From Timema cristinae (lineage: Eukaryota > Arthropoda > Insecta > Phasmatodea > Timematidae): a DNA stretch of 64,000 nt. A model generated the notes under the pieces. It saw nothing but the letters and a program-made list of their open reading frames with translations, was not told the DNA's origin and made no database searches. Positions 1-9,399 of the stretch are shown here, piece after piece (positions within the stretch are counted from its first letter, which is position 1; every line of letters starts with the position of its first letter). Position numbers and translations under genes: made by a program. The stretch spans positions 83,616,193 to 83,680,192 of the forward strand of contig JBCFYV010000012.1 in NCBI GenBank assembly GCA_039000515.1, read 5' to 3'.

Positions 1-102
1 TATTTACATTCATGATAGCAAATTAACTCTAATTATTGCTTTAATTTACAATGTTTTGTTTAGCTCTTAACTTAAAAATAATCACATTTTAAATTAAAAT
101 TT

Positions 103-349
103 TACCCGCCTCGGTGGCGTAGTTGGCTAACGCGCTTGTCGTGTTGAGCTCGACTGCTGGGGACGGGGAGATCTAGGTTCGAATTTCGGGTGAACTGGGG
201 TGGTTTTTCCTAAATGGTTTTCCACTCTCCCTCCACGCAAATGCGGGTTCACTTCCTCTAATTCAACCTTCCCAATTCCTAATCCATTAGCGTAATTAGT
301 ACTTAAAGCGTATAACCCGAACGGGTAGTAAGACGCGGTGGTAAATATA
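103..349 (+). mobile_element. SINE-A, full-length copy with target-site duplication
   Basis: This is a tRNA-derived SINE of 247 bp. The head has a box A-like GGCGTAGTTGGCTAACGCG and a box B-like GGTTCGAATTTC, as in RNA polymerase III internal promoters. A unique body follows (TTTTCCTAAATGGTTTTCCAC, then CTCCACGCAAATGCGGG), and the copy ends in the tail TATAACCCGAACGGGTAGT + AAGACGCGGTG. A 14-bp duplication TTAAATTAAAATTT flanks it exactly, at 89-102 and 350-363. That is direct evidence of insertion by target-primed reverse transcription. It is the best-preserved reference for the family in this window. Confidence 0.92.
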
Positions 350-363
350 TTAAATTAAAATTT

Positions 364-837
364 GACTCTCCTTAGATGCATATATATATTTGTTTGTTTG
401 TTTGATAGGATATTTTATTTTTCGTAACACACAATACTGACATTTAACATGTAAAAAACATTGAAAAGATACAGATAGGACAAACACCAGCCCCGAGGGG
501 CTCTCGAAAATCAATCTCTGTTGGAAAAATAATAAAAAACATTAAACGAAAGTCTTTTGTCGCCCTTGCGGGCTGATTAAATGTGTTCCATTGTTTGATG
601 GGCGGGAAAAATTAAATAAAAACCCGCCCTGTCGCCGGTGTTTGGTCGACAGGGACTTAAAAAATATATAAATACACATATAGACGGAAGACAGGGCAGA
701 AAACATAGAATGAAAGATGACCGGACGTGGACAGGACATGCAAAAAGTGAAACGGGAGATGATTGTGTTAGGCTGAAGGTGAAGATGAAATGGGATACCG
801 GGCGGAATACTGAGACACAGACACACGCACTCACGGG
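364..837. other. AT-rich interval, no gene seen
   Basis: Nothing recognisable. Open frames on both strands here (a 132-codon minus-strand frame spans 542-940) have no motif, no usual codon pattern and no flanking gene signals. The interval has short A/T runs and a GTTT repeat near 391-402. Confidence 0.5.
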
Positions 838-1062
838 AAGGGCGGAGCGCCAACCGGGATAGGTCTTGGAGCAACGGAGCCATCGTGCTGACGAAGTCGG
901 CCTTAGGTCTTAAACAGGAGCAATCGCTCCTCGACGCCACAGACTACCTCCCGGGTCATCCGTGTCCGGCGGGGGGGCCCACCACACCGTCTCTGATGCG
1001 TCTGTGGACGAGAGCAGGGGGGTCGTAATCGCCGATGCCCCTGACGATCGCGTTAGGACTGA
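838..1062. other. GC-rich island of unknown origin
   Basis: About 225 bp that is clearly richer in G+C than its surroundings, including a G run near 970-976. One plus-strand frame stays open from about 862 to 990 but has no motif I recognise. It may be a fragment of a retroelement or of other foreign sequence. No function is assigned. Confidence 0.35.
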
Positions 1063-1264
1063 TATATATATTTATCATCCTTATTGTTGACGATCTTTTT
1101 TCATCCTCAAATGCTCAGAGTTTATGCCTAGTCTATAGGGAAGAGAGTCTGCGGCTATTAAAGTTTGGTGATCACTGATTTATAACACCTCGATTGGAAT
1201 AAATTACAAAGCATGACCTGCCCGAAACTTGTTTATTTTTCTACGTTTTTAGTGTTTAATATAA

Positions 1265-1450
1265 GGGGTTGGAATGTGGAAGGTGACCCACATTAGCGAG
1301 AAAGATTGCCTATATGGAAATAGACAGTAGCAAACCTCGTGTGGAGAAACATCCCCAATGAGCAAAGCCGAGATTCAAACCTCGACCTCACTATCACAGG
1401 AAATCCCATGTATTGTGAGAGAAGACCAATTAGGGTATCGATCTATCAAT
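1265..1450 (-). mobile_element. SINE-A, degenerate copy
   Basis: On the minus strand this shows the SINE-A order: a box B-like element (complement of GAGATTCAAACCTCGA near 1,369) followed by the body and a decayed 'CACATTAGCG' segment. No tail or duplication is visible, so it is old or truncated. Confidence 0.55.
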
Positions 1451-1734
1451 TAACAAGAAAGCTCTAAACACCGGTGGGCATGCAGACAAAGACGTCACTA
1501 TCGCCTGTTCTAGCTTATAGGTGTGATGATGGCTTGGTGTATGAGTTGATTTCTCCTAAATGGTTTTCCACCCTTCTTCTACTATAATGTGGGTATATTT
1601 CCTCTAGATTTTACATTACTAGTCGCTACCCCGCATAGAGAGGTGACGTGATAGGTGAGAGTAAACATACTTTCCCGTGTTTATATGTCAAATCATGTGA
1701 TTTGTTGCGATCCCTTTTGACAGATGTCAAGTTT

Positions 1735-1990
1735 GCTTAGCACCGCGTCTTATTGCCTGTTGGGGTTATACACTTATCTACTAATTACGCTAATGTATTT
1801 AAGGTATTACTAAAGTTATATTAAATTAAGTGTATCCACATTTGCGTGGAAGGAGAGTGGAAAGCCATTTTGGAAAAAATAGCTCCCTCACCTACACCCG
1901 ACCGAGATTCGAACCTTGATTTCCCCGTCAACGGCTGTCTAGTCTACTGCGAGAGTAGCGTGTTAGATCATAAGGCCACCGAAGTGTGTG
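1735..1990 (-). mobile_element. SINE-A copy, minus strand
   Basis: The copy begins on the plus strand with the reverse complement of the family tail (AGCACCGCGTCTTATTGCC), passes through the body (CACATTTGCGTGGAAGGAG) and ends in the tRNA-like head (GATTCGAACCTTGATTTCCCC, then AGCGTGTTAGATCATAAGG). It is complete in layout but diverged. Confidence 0.82.
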
Positions 1991-2084
1991 TCAATTTTGT
2001 TGTTTGAAAGACAACTATTATAGTGACAGTTCATCACTGTTTGTGGGTCTATATTTATTGGTCATTATATAGACAGTTGCGTGT

Positions 2085-2292
2085 GGACAAAGGTGTCAGT
2101 ATCGTCTGGTTTGAGGGAGACTGGGGTCAGTATTTGAACCCAGGCAGGGTGTTTTGCGGGTCGCTTCCCACTTTCCCTCCACTTAACTGTGAGTACATTT
2201 GTTCTAAAACTCAGCCTTTAGAATCCCTATATCATTAGTGCAATTAAATACGGACAGCCTGGACCAGTAGTAAGACGCGGTGCTATTATTTT
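2085..2292 (+). mobile_element. SINE-A, diverged plus-strand copy
   Basis: It shows a tRNA-like box B region (TATTTGAACCCAGGCAGG), the body with CCCTCCACTTAACTGTGAG, and the tail AGTAGTAAGACGCGGTGCT. It lies a short distance from the minus-strand copy at 1,735-1,990, forming a loose inverted pair. Confidence 0.65.
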
Positions 2293-2389
2293 GTATTTAA
2301 ATGAAACGTTAATTCTATGTCAATCTGACTATTCTATAGGAGATCAAATAAGGGTTTCCTTTTAGTTATCCTTCAGGACTGGCCTCTCC

Positions 2390-2790
2390 GACCTTCCTGC
2401 CCTTAAGGTGCGGCAGAAGGAAGCGCAAGTATTTTTACAGTTTTTATAGGATTACATTTCTTTGCCCAAAATAAATCAAATATTTCTCCAGCAGCAACAT
2501 AGAGATTAGTTTTCTGCACATGTTAATATCAACAAATCTTGAATATCTTTCAAGGGTGTCCTGGAATGTTGTCAAAACTTTTTAAATAAAGATAATTTAT
2601 TTTGACCATATTCCAGGCCACCCTTGAAAGATATTCAATATTTGTTAGTATTAACATGTCCAGAAAACTAATCTCTTTGTTGCTGCTGGAGAAATATTTG
2701 ATTTATTTTGGGCAAAGAAATGTAATCCTATAAAAACAGTACAAAATACTTGCGCTCCTTTCTGCCGCACCTTAAGTAGGAAGCGATCTG
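2390..2790. mobile_element. Palindromic MITE, copy 1
   Basis: This is a near-perfect palindrome of about 0.4 kb. The left arm starts near 2,402 with CTTAAGGTGCGGCAGAAGG; the right arm ends at 2,776 with the complementary TCTGCCGCACCTTAAG. The arms match through CCCAAAATAAATCAAATATT, the CAGCAGCAACA segment and CTTTCAAGGGTGTCCTGGAAT, and the short centre lies near 2,585. It has no coding capacity. The size and foldback form fit a miniature inverted-repeat element. Related copies lie at 13.87 and 30.83 kb. No clear target-site duplication could be read. Confidence 0.85.
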
Positions 2791-2799
2791 GTGGACTAT

Positions 2800-3480
2800 T
2801 GTATTGATTACGTTAGAGGTCGACCAACTAGACAAAAATTGAGTTAGGGTAGTGTTCGCAACCCAAAAAAACATGGGACACAATATGGCAGGCACTCATA
2901 AACCAAATTAACAAGAGAAAAAAAACCCCACCTTTTCAATTTTTTGTTGTTATTTTGTTTCGTCTGCTCTCAAGTTGTAGTCAAAAGTTGTTCGAGATAT
3001 TTCCACCTTCAACCCCACGCCAGCTGTTTATTCGTTTACAAAACATACCTTTATATTAAGCACACTAAAAGGAATTTGTCACTATTTTAAAATAAAATTC
3101 TTCTAAGCTACGAACGCATTTTTATAAAGTGGAAATTTTCTTAAAAGATTATTAAATTTAATATCAAGGATATCAAAAGCTTAATCTAAGAGATAGGGAT
3201 GGGAAAGTTATTTTGTATGAGAAGTGCACCCACATTAGCGTGTAGCGTGAATGGGGAAACCGGAAGGATAAGTTGCGTGTATAAAATCCCACTTCGCCCA
3301 GATTTTATTAACGGGGCGAGTGTGAGACTTAAGCTTTTTCTGTACGACTGGTGGTGAAAAACTACAAGCAGATTGTGAATGAATATAAAAGCAGTATTTA
3401 AACACGTATGTCATATATCACAAAGGGTGAGGTTTTACAATATCAGCACACAAGCATTTTTAAGAAAGAGAGAGCGAAAA
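2800..3480. other. AT-rich interval, no gene seen
   Basis: Apart from a weak SINE-like 'CACCCACATTAGCGTG' around 3,228, nothing recognisable is present. Confidence 0.45.
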
Positions 3481-3665
3481 GGCTTACCCATCTTTCCGGG
3501 TGAGGTATTTTCACATACCTTCCAGAGTTCTATTACATGCCACAATCGACATTAAACTGATGACTTTACTTCCCCTCCGAAGAAAGTTGTGCTACAAATT
3601 TGTATCACTCAAGGAAAAAGCCTCAACCCCAGCTGGGTTTGACCCCATGAACACATTAATAGATA
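3480..3665 (-). repeat. Dispersed repeat with Cys-rich coding trace, copy 1
   Basis: This segment is shared with 44,510-44,700. Both carry TTTTCACATACCTTCCAG and GAAGTTGTGCTACA-type sequence in the same order. Read on the minus strand, the better copy encodes a short Cys-rich stretch; this copy has a stop and a lost cysteine. A distant resemblance to the Cys-rich tail of piggyBac-type transposases is possible but weak. Confidence 0.45.
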
Positions 3666-3989
3666 TATTTCTTATAATTGTGAAGTTTTTTTTAACTAAT
3701 CATTCCTACCCACGTGGCCGAGTGAGTAGGATGGTCGACAGCTCAAAGAAAGCCTTAATTCCAACAAGGGACGGGTAAAAAACACAACTCTGTGTGACGG
3801 GTGTCAATCCAATAAGTACCAGGGGAAAGTACCAGCCATCTTATCTAGAGACGAGTGTGCCTGGTCAGATCTAGGAATGCAAATCTAACAACGATCTATA
3901 TTGAAGAGTTGATGCTCAATGTGTGTTGCTAATTTATTTTCAGCAATCAATGTCTGTAACTATTTATATGTGTGTGTGTATGTGTGTGT

Positions 3990-4169
3990 GTGTGTACATC
4001 AGCTAGGCCATTCTTCCCCTTCAATTATACAGTTGTGGGGAATGCCAGGCCTCCACCGTGGTTCAGATCCCACGTTAAACTGTAGGTCCTTCATTTCATC
4101 TCACAATCACCCTACCATTACACATTAGCGTAAGTGCGTATAACCCGAACGGATAGTAAGACGCGGTGC

Positions 4170-4249
<80 letters not shown>
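3990..4249 (+). mobile_element. SINE-B, 5'-truncated, with long (TAA)n tail
   Basis: It carries the SINE-B body (GGGGAATGCCAGGCCTCCAC, then AAACTGTAGGTCCTTCATTT) and the shared tail CGTATAACCCGAACGGATAG, followed by about 79 bp of pure (TAA)n from 4,171 to 4,249. The tRNA-like head seen in the other SINE-B copies is missing. A short TG-rich run (about 3,968-3,994) precedes it. Confidence 0.85.
4171..4249 (+). repeat. (TAA)n microsatellite, SINE tail
   Basis: An uninterrupted trinucleotide repeat that grows directly out of the 3' end of the SINE-B copy, so it is an expanded SINE tail rather than an independent locus. Confidence 0.95.
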
Positions 4250-4250
<1 letters not shown>

Positions 4251-4261
4251 AGTGTATGTAT

Positions 4262-4512
4262 ATATTACTGCGTCATACTACCAGTTAGAGTTATATGCCC
4301 ATGTACTAATTACATAAATATTTTAGGGATTAGGCAAGTTTAATTGAGAGAAAGTGCCTCCCTTATTTGCGTGGAAGGAGGGTAGAAAACCATTTAGGAA
4401 AACCACCCTTAGTGCACCCGACCGGGATTAAACCCTGATCTCCCCGTCTTCAGCAATCTAGTTCAATACCAGAGTAGCGCGTTAGACCACGCGGACACCG
4501 AAGTGGGTTACA
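4262..4512 (-). mobile_element. SINE-A copy, left half of an inverted pair
   Basis: The tail complement (CTGCGTCATACTACCAGTTA), body (TTTGCGTGGAAGGAGGGTAG) and tRNA-like head (GCGCGTTAGACCACGCGG) can be read on the minus strand. It is separated by about 15 bp from the plus-strand copy that follows. Confidence 0.85.
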
Positions 4513-4524
4513 TTTATAGTTATT

Positions 4525-4778
4525 TACCCACTTTGGTGGCTGCATGGTCTAAGGAGTTACTCTCTCAGTAGACTAGACTACCGATAACAGGGAGATCGAG
4601 GTTTTAATCTCGGTCTAGTCTAGTGAGGTTGGTTTTTCCAAAATAGTTTTCCACCCTCCATCCACGCAAATTCAAGTATACATCCTCTAAATATAGACTT
4701 CCTAATTCCTAAAACTATTAATGTAATTAGTACATAAACATATAAATGAACGAATAGTAAGACGTGGTTCTAATATAT
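4525..4778 (+). mobile_element. SINE-A copy, right half of an inverted pair
   Basis: It reads head (CCCACTTTGGTGGCTGCATG, GGTCTAAGGAG), box B-like AGGTTTTAATCTCGG, body (TTTTCCACCCTCCATCCACG) and tail (GAATAGTAAGACGTGG). Head to head with the previous copy it could form a hairpin of about 0.25 kb. Confidence 0.85.
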
Positions 4779-5139
4779 GAATATATAAAATCATAAATTT
4801 AATATATATTATTTTTTATAAAAAATCATCAATTTTTCTAACAGAAAATATTTAAAAAAATTCTATTGATTATATATTTTGCAGTTGAAATTTTTTGCTT
4901 GTCGATGTTACAGCATAAAAAGGGGCACCGATGTTTATTTTTTATTTTGTGTCCATCCCTAGCCAGATTCATCTCTGCTAGCCATGTGCGCGCAATATGG
5001 CCAACCAGCGGTGATTGCAAACGACAGCTTGTGCGCCTGTTAAAGAGATCATTGTACAACAAGGGAGGATTCGGGATATCCAACCCAAGGAGGATATAGA
5101 CTGGATGGGATTGGAAAATATGTTTTTGGCACCACGTTC

Positions 5140-5375
5140 AGGTTATTATAGGCCTATAAACTAATGACGCTTATGAATTAGGGATGAGGGAGATTGAATT
5201 TAGAATAGCTATACCCACATTTGCGGGAATGAATAGTGGAAAACCATTTAAAAAAAACTACCCTCATTACACACACACAACCGGGATCTGAACCCCGATC
5301 TCCTTGTAATCGACAGTATACTCAATTGCGAGAATGATGCCTCAGATAATGCAACAACTGAAGCAGGTTGATAGA
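5140..5375 (-). mobile_element. SINE-A copy, minus strand
   Basis: It shows the body complement (CCCACATTTGCGGGAATGAA), a box B complement (GGGATCTGAACCCCGATCTC) and the head with TGCCTCAGATAATGCAAC. The tail is worn. Confidence 0.75.
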
Positions 5376-5735
5376 AATATTAAACACTTAAACTCACATT
5401 CCATCGCAGTATTTGGAGTGTGTTTGTCAGTGATTTTCACTTGTCAACTTTCCCATCAAATTGATCGTTCGATGGTAAACATTCAACGCAAACACATTTG
5501 ATTTATTCATCTTTCATTGAACTCCGTTCTCCATTAACTGGTCCCTGCTGTGACGCGGGAGTGTTTTCAGTGGCGGCTTGGGAGTTGTTACTAAGATTAA
5601 CTAGGCTTTACGGGACTGTGATTGTAAACTGACCCTCAATAGTATTTGTCATCTTATAACTCTTTGGAGATGTATACATATTTAAAATTATTCTATGTGG
5701 GGTGTTTAACGTTCATTCTACGAACCGTCTAACAC
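5376..5735. other. No gene; solo hAT-like terminus at 5,569
   Basis: The only motif is CAGTGGCGGCTTGGGAG at about 5,569. It resembles the CAGTGGCGGCTCGT terminus of the hAT remnant at 27.9 kb. No matching opposite end was found nearby. Confidence 0.4.
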
Positions 5736-5985
5736 CTTAGTTCAGTCTGAAGCGTGCCTCTCTTCTGAGCTAAGGGTCCCGGGTTCAATTACTGGGATGT
5801 CCTTAAAATTATCATTGGTGAAATGGGGGTTTCCCCTTTCACAGTGATGAATTAATGGCCGGGGGCTGGGTGTTGTGTCTGTTCTAGATTTAAGATAGTT
5901 TATAAGTTGTGAGCTGATGTAAACAGTCGGTTCAGAAAGGGCACGTTAAATACCTTAAATAATAATAATAATAATAAATTATGAA
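5735..5985 (+). mobile_element. SINE-C copy, plus strand
   Basis: This is a different tRNA-derived family. The head has TTAGTTCAGTCTGAAGCG as the box A region and CCGGGTTCAATTACTGG as box B. The body has TCATTGGTGAAATGGGGGTT, TTCCCCTTTCACAGTGATGA and GGCTGGGTGTTGTGTCTGTT, and the copy ends in ACCTTAAATAATAATAATAA. The best parallel in the window is 38,985-39,228. Confidence 0.85.
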
Positions 5986-6029
5986 CTAACTAATAGAATC
6001 ATCAGATGACTCACAAATTAGTTTAATTC

Positions 6030-6185
6030 AAAAACAGACACTACAACCCGTCTCTGGCTGTTAATTCTTTGTGTAAGGGGAATTCCCAATTTCACTAATG
6101 ATACTTTTGTTGTCCATGTCGGAAATCAAACCTGGGAGCTGTTAAATAAATAGGCAGACACGCTTTCGAATGTGCTGAGGTACTG
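6030..6185 (-). mobile_element. SINE-C, partial minus-strand copy
   Basis: The complement of the body (GGGAATTCCCAATTTCACTA) and of the box B region (GAAATCAAACCTGGGAGCTG) can be read, followed by a worn head. The tail portion is missing. Confidence 0.7.
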
Positions 6186-6214
6186 GGGCTATATTTATTT
6201 TACAATAGTAGGTT

Positions 6215-6380
6215 GGGATATAATTTATTTTTAAAATGCACCTGAAAGTGTGCAGAAAGTGGTGGACCTTTAAGAAAAATATAGCCCTCAACACATACAT
6301 CCAATCTAGATACAAATCCAGACCTCCTTACTCCTAGCAAACTAGACTGTCATTTTGTTCACATTGCCGCCAATTTGTGT
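6215..6380 (-). mobile_element. SINE-A, degenerate minus-strand copy
   Basis: The body and head are only just recognisable (AAAAATATAGCCCTCAACAC, GATACAAATCCAGACCTCC). No tail is present. Confidence 0.45.
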
Positions 6381-7140
6381 CATTTTAATGTGGGGGCGAA
6401 TGCATGGATTGTATCTCTAAAGGAAAAGTTTGATATTAGGAAGGAACAGATTACTGGTACAGTCAGGTGAAGGGCCTTGACAACATTTCCATAGCCACCA
6501 CTGAATTCTTCCTGTCCAATATCTACCCTCCAATATTAGGAGAGAATATAGCCACCAACCACCTTAATTTCGCTATGGTCATTTGGGTTGTTCTTGCAAG
6601 GAAGAAGGGGGGGTGGGGAGTTTGGTAGACATGTGTCTGTAGTTCCTCTCACTCTGATTCAAATCTGCCCACCCCCTTTTCAGTCAACAGGTGACTTCCC
6701 TGGGTCCATCTAATTGTTCTTTATTGGGCATAAGGTCCTTGGCCTTCAGCTCGAGGATTTCAGGGGCACTCGAGCAAGAAAAGGATTTTCCTTTTTTTAC
6801 TGTGTTTTTTTTTCTGTGCTAAGGACGAGACAACCCTATAATTTATCCAAGTCAACCTGCGAAGAACAGCCCTTATTGTTGGCCAAGAGCCGTGGGGCGC
6901 TTGTTTGAAATATTTCTAGTCTAATTCTGTTGTCTATGCAGCTTTGTGAGTTATTTAAAATAAATATATAGAATAAAAATAAAATAAATTATGTTTATAT
7001 TTGATACTTAAAACGTGAAGCGAATCCTTTCAACAATAGTTTTCATAGTTCCACCCACACAATTTTTAATTATTTATATTTAATAAAAGGAGGAGCCGCA
7101 CTTTCGGGAAAATACCATTTCTTAAGTTAGAGATTTATAT
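6381..7140. other. No gene or repeat recognised
   Basis: Ordinary AT-rich sequence. A 64-codon open frame at 6,714-6,908 has no motif or support. Confidence 0.45.
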
Positions 7141-7372
7141 ACCTACCCACTTCAGTGGTCACATGGTCCAAGCCTCTAAGGTGTCACTCTCGCAATAGGT
7201 TAGACTGTCAATGACTTGGAGATCGGGGTTCGATCCCGGTCGAATGTACTAGGGGTGTTTTTTCCTAAATAGTTTCCCACTCTCCCACCACACAAATATG
7301 TGTACCCTTCTTCTAAATTCAACCCTCCTCACCCCTAACACATTAGAGTAAATAGTATACACACACACACAC
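7140..7372 (+). mobile_element. SINE-A copy, plus strand
   Basis: It reads head (CCCACTTCAGTGGTCACATG, GGTCCAAGCCTC), box B (GGGTTCGATCCCGGTCG) and body (TTTCCTAAATAGTTTCCCAC). The 3' end runs into (CA)n and then (AT)n at 7,380-7,407. Confidence 0.85.
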
Positions 7373-7373
7373 A

Positions 7374-7379
<6 letters not shown>

Positions 7380-7407
<28 letters not shown>

Positions 7408-7470
7408 GCGCTACTTCTTACTACCTGTTCAGGTTATACGCTTATGTACTAACTAAGTTAATGAGTTATT
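7380..7470 (-). repeat. (AT)n plus SINE-A/B tail fragment
   Basis: An (AT)n run (7,380-7,407) is followed by the minus-strand family tail only: GCGCTACTTCTTACTACCTG and a TATACGCTTATGTACTAAC segment. This is the 3' stump of a 5'-truncated SINE in opposite orientation to its neighbour. Confidence 0.7.
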
Positions 7471-8215
7471 CACATAGTGTTATCAACAGTAATTGTTGAA
7501 AACCTGTCAAAAGAATAGTGACATAAATTTGTTTGTCTGTCCTTCATGAGCATCGCGCGATATCTACCACACGCATAGGGATGACATTTTAAAATTAATA
7601 CCCCCTGTACACAAAAATAAGCACCTCACAGCTGTAATTTTGAATTTTTTATTAGTTTTTTAATTTATTAAAAATTACGTTGGAAGAAATAAAACTAAGA
7701 TAATTTTTTTTCTGGCTGTTTGAATCAAAGAAAAGCGCCCGGGGCACTTCTGCTAGTGTAGTATCACTATTATAATGATACACTTTAGATCAATTATTTC
7801 TAACAATAATTAAAGGTAGATCACCAAACTGTCCCAGTGCTTACACGAACAAATATTCCTCGTTGATTTTTATATAACCGTCAATGTATTCCGTCAGGAG
7901 GAACTATATGACTGCAATTACTCTTACTTAGATTTATATTTTAATTTTAATTGGGTTAAAAAAAAGACTCTTCAGAGCTAATAGCCATATTTCTATCCAC
8001 TAATAATAATACTTCAAAGTAATATTCAATAAAGGAATGAGTTTAACCCACCAATCCCTTGCTTTCACCGGAGACGTATAGGGAGATTTGGTGACCTTTT
8101 ATCATCAAATTGAACCTAGAGGGAGGATTAATCAACTGGTATCATCAAGATAAAGTGTCATAGATGATTGCTTTCTAGGAATCAGGGTCAGAATACTCCA
8201 AAGGTTGCATTGTTT
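7471..8215. other. No gene recognised
   Basis: AT-rich. The stretch 7,530-7,760 has the look of a dispersed repeat ('CTTCTGCTAGTGTAGTA' near 7,747), but no coding or terminal structure is visible. Confidence 0.4.
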
Positions 8216-8218
8216 CCA

Positions 8219-9258
8219 ACACCCTGGTTCCGTCTTACCCTCCCCCGTGGCTAAGTAGTCAGGGAGGTTGACTACAGCTCTAGTACACCCTGGTTCCGTC
8301 TTACCTATCCCCGTGGCTAAGTAGTCTGGGAGGTTGACTAGTGAATACAGCTCTAGTACACCCTGGTTCCGTCTTACCCCCCCCCCCCCCCCATGGCTAA
8401 GTAGTCTGGGAGGTTGACTAGTGAATACAGCTCTAGTACACCCTGGTTCCGTCTTACCCTCCCCCGTGGCTAAGTAGTCAGGGAGGTTGACTAGTGAATA
8501 CAGCTTTAGTACACCCTGGTTCCGTCTTACCTCCCCCGTGGCTAAGTAGTCTGGGAGGTTGACTAGTGAATACAGCTCTAGTACACCCTGGTTCCGTCTT
8601 ACCCTCCCCCGTGGCTAAGTAGTCTGGGAGGTTGACTAGTGAATACAGCTCTAGTACACCCTGGTTCCGTCTTACCCTCCCCGTGGCTAAGTAGTCTGGG
8701 AGGTTGACTAGTGAATACAGCTCTAGTACACCCTGGTTCCGTCTTACCCTCCCCCGTGGCTAAGTAGTCTGGGAGGTTGACTAGTGAATACAGCTCTAGT
8801 ACACCCTGGTTCCGTCTTACCCTCCCCCGTGGCTAAGTAGTCAGGGAGGTTGACTACAGCTCTAGTACACCCTGGTTCCGTCTTACCTATCCCCGTGGCT
8901 AAGTAGTCTGGGAGGTTGACTAGTGAATACAGCTCTAGTACACCCTGGTTCCGTCTTACCCTCCCCCGTGGCTAAGTAGTCAGGGAGGTTGACTACAGCT
9001 CTAGTACACCCTGGTTCCGTCTTACCTATCCCCGTGGCTAAGTAGTCTGGGAGGTTGACTAGTGAATACAGCTCTAGTACACCCTGGTTCCGTCTTACCT
9101 ATCCCCGTGGCTAAGTAGTCTGGGAGGTTGACTAGTGAATACAGCTCTAGTACACCCTGGTTCCGTCTTACCTATCCCCGTGGCTAAGTAGTCTAGGAGG
9201 TTGACTAGTGAATACAGCTCTAGTACACCCTGGTTCCGTCTTACCTATCCCCGTGGTC
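8219..9258 (+). repeat. 73-bp minisatellite of tRNA-like units
   Basis: About 14 to 15 tandem copies of a 73-bp unit that reads CACCCTGGTTCCGTCTTACC, then CCGTGGCTAAGTAGTC and GGTTGACTAGTGAATACAGC. A 66-bp variant lacking TAGTGAA appears at about 8,266, 8,850 and 8,990. One unit holds a C run near 8,389-8,402. The unit is the length of a tRNA, and each carries a box A-like TGGCTAAGTAGTC and a box B-like TGGTTCCGTC at plausible spacing. The right flank (9,325-9,390) holds a more diverged single unit with TGGCTGAGTGGTC and TGGTTCCATCC. There is no coding capacity. Confidence 0.93.
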
Positions 9259-9399
9259 GAGTTGCCAGATAATGACGAAGGTCTAGCTCTAGACCTAGAG
9301 AGTCCGGGGTCCATTCTTAATGTTCCTGTGGCTGAGTGGTCATAGTGACTGGTTACAAGTTTAATGCACATTGGTTCCATCCTGTCTGTCTATTTAACT

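Noticed and set aside
542..940. 132-codon minus-strand open frame with a hydrophobic Cys-rich stretch
   Set aside because: No start context, domain or codon pattern; alternative frames overlap it on both strands; the sequence is partly low in complexity.
8219..9258. CRISPR-like array
   Set aside because: Whole units are repeated without unique spacers and the DNA is eukaryotic; it is a minisatellite.
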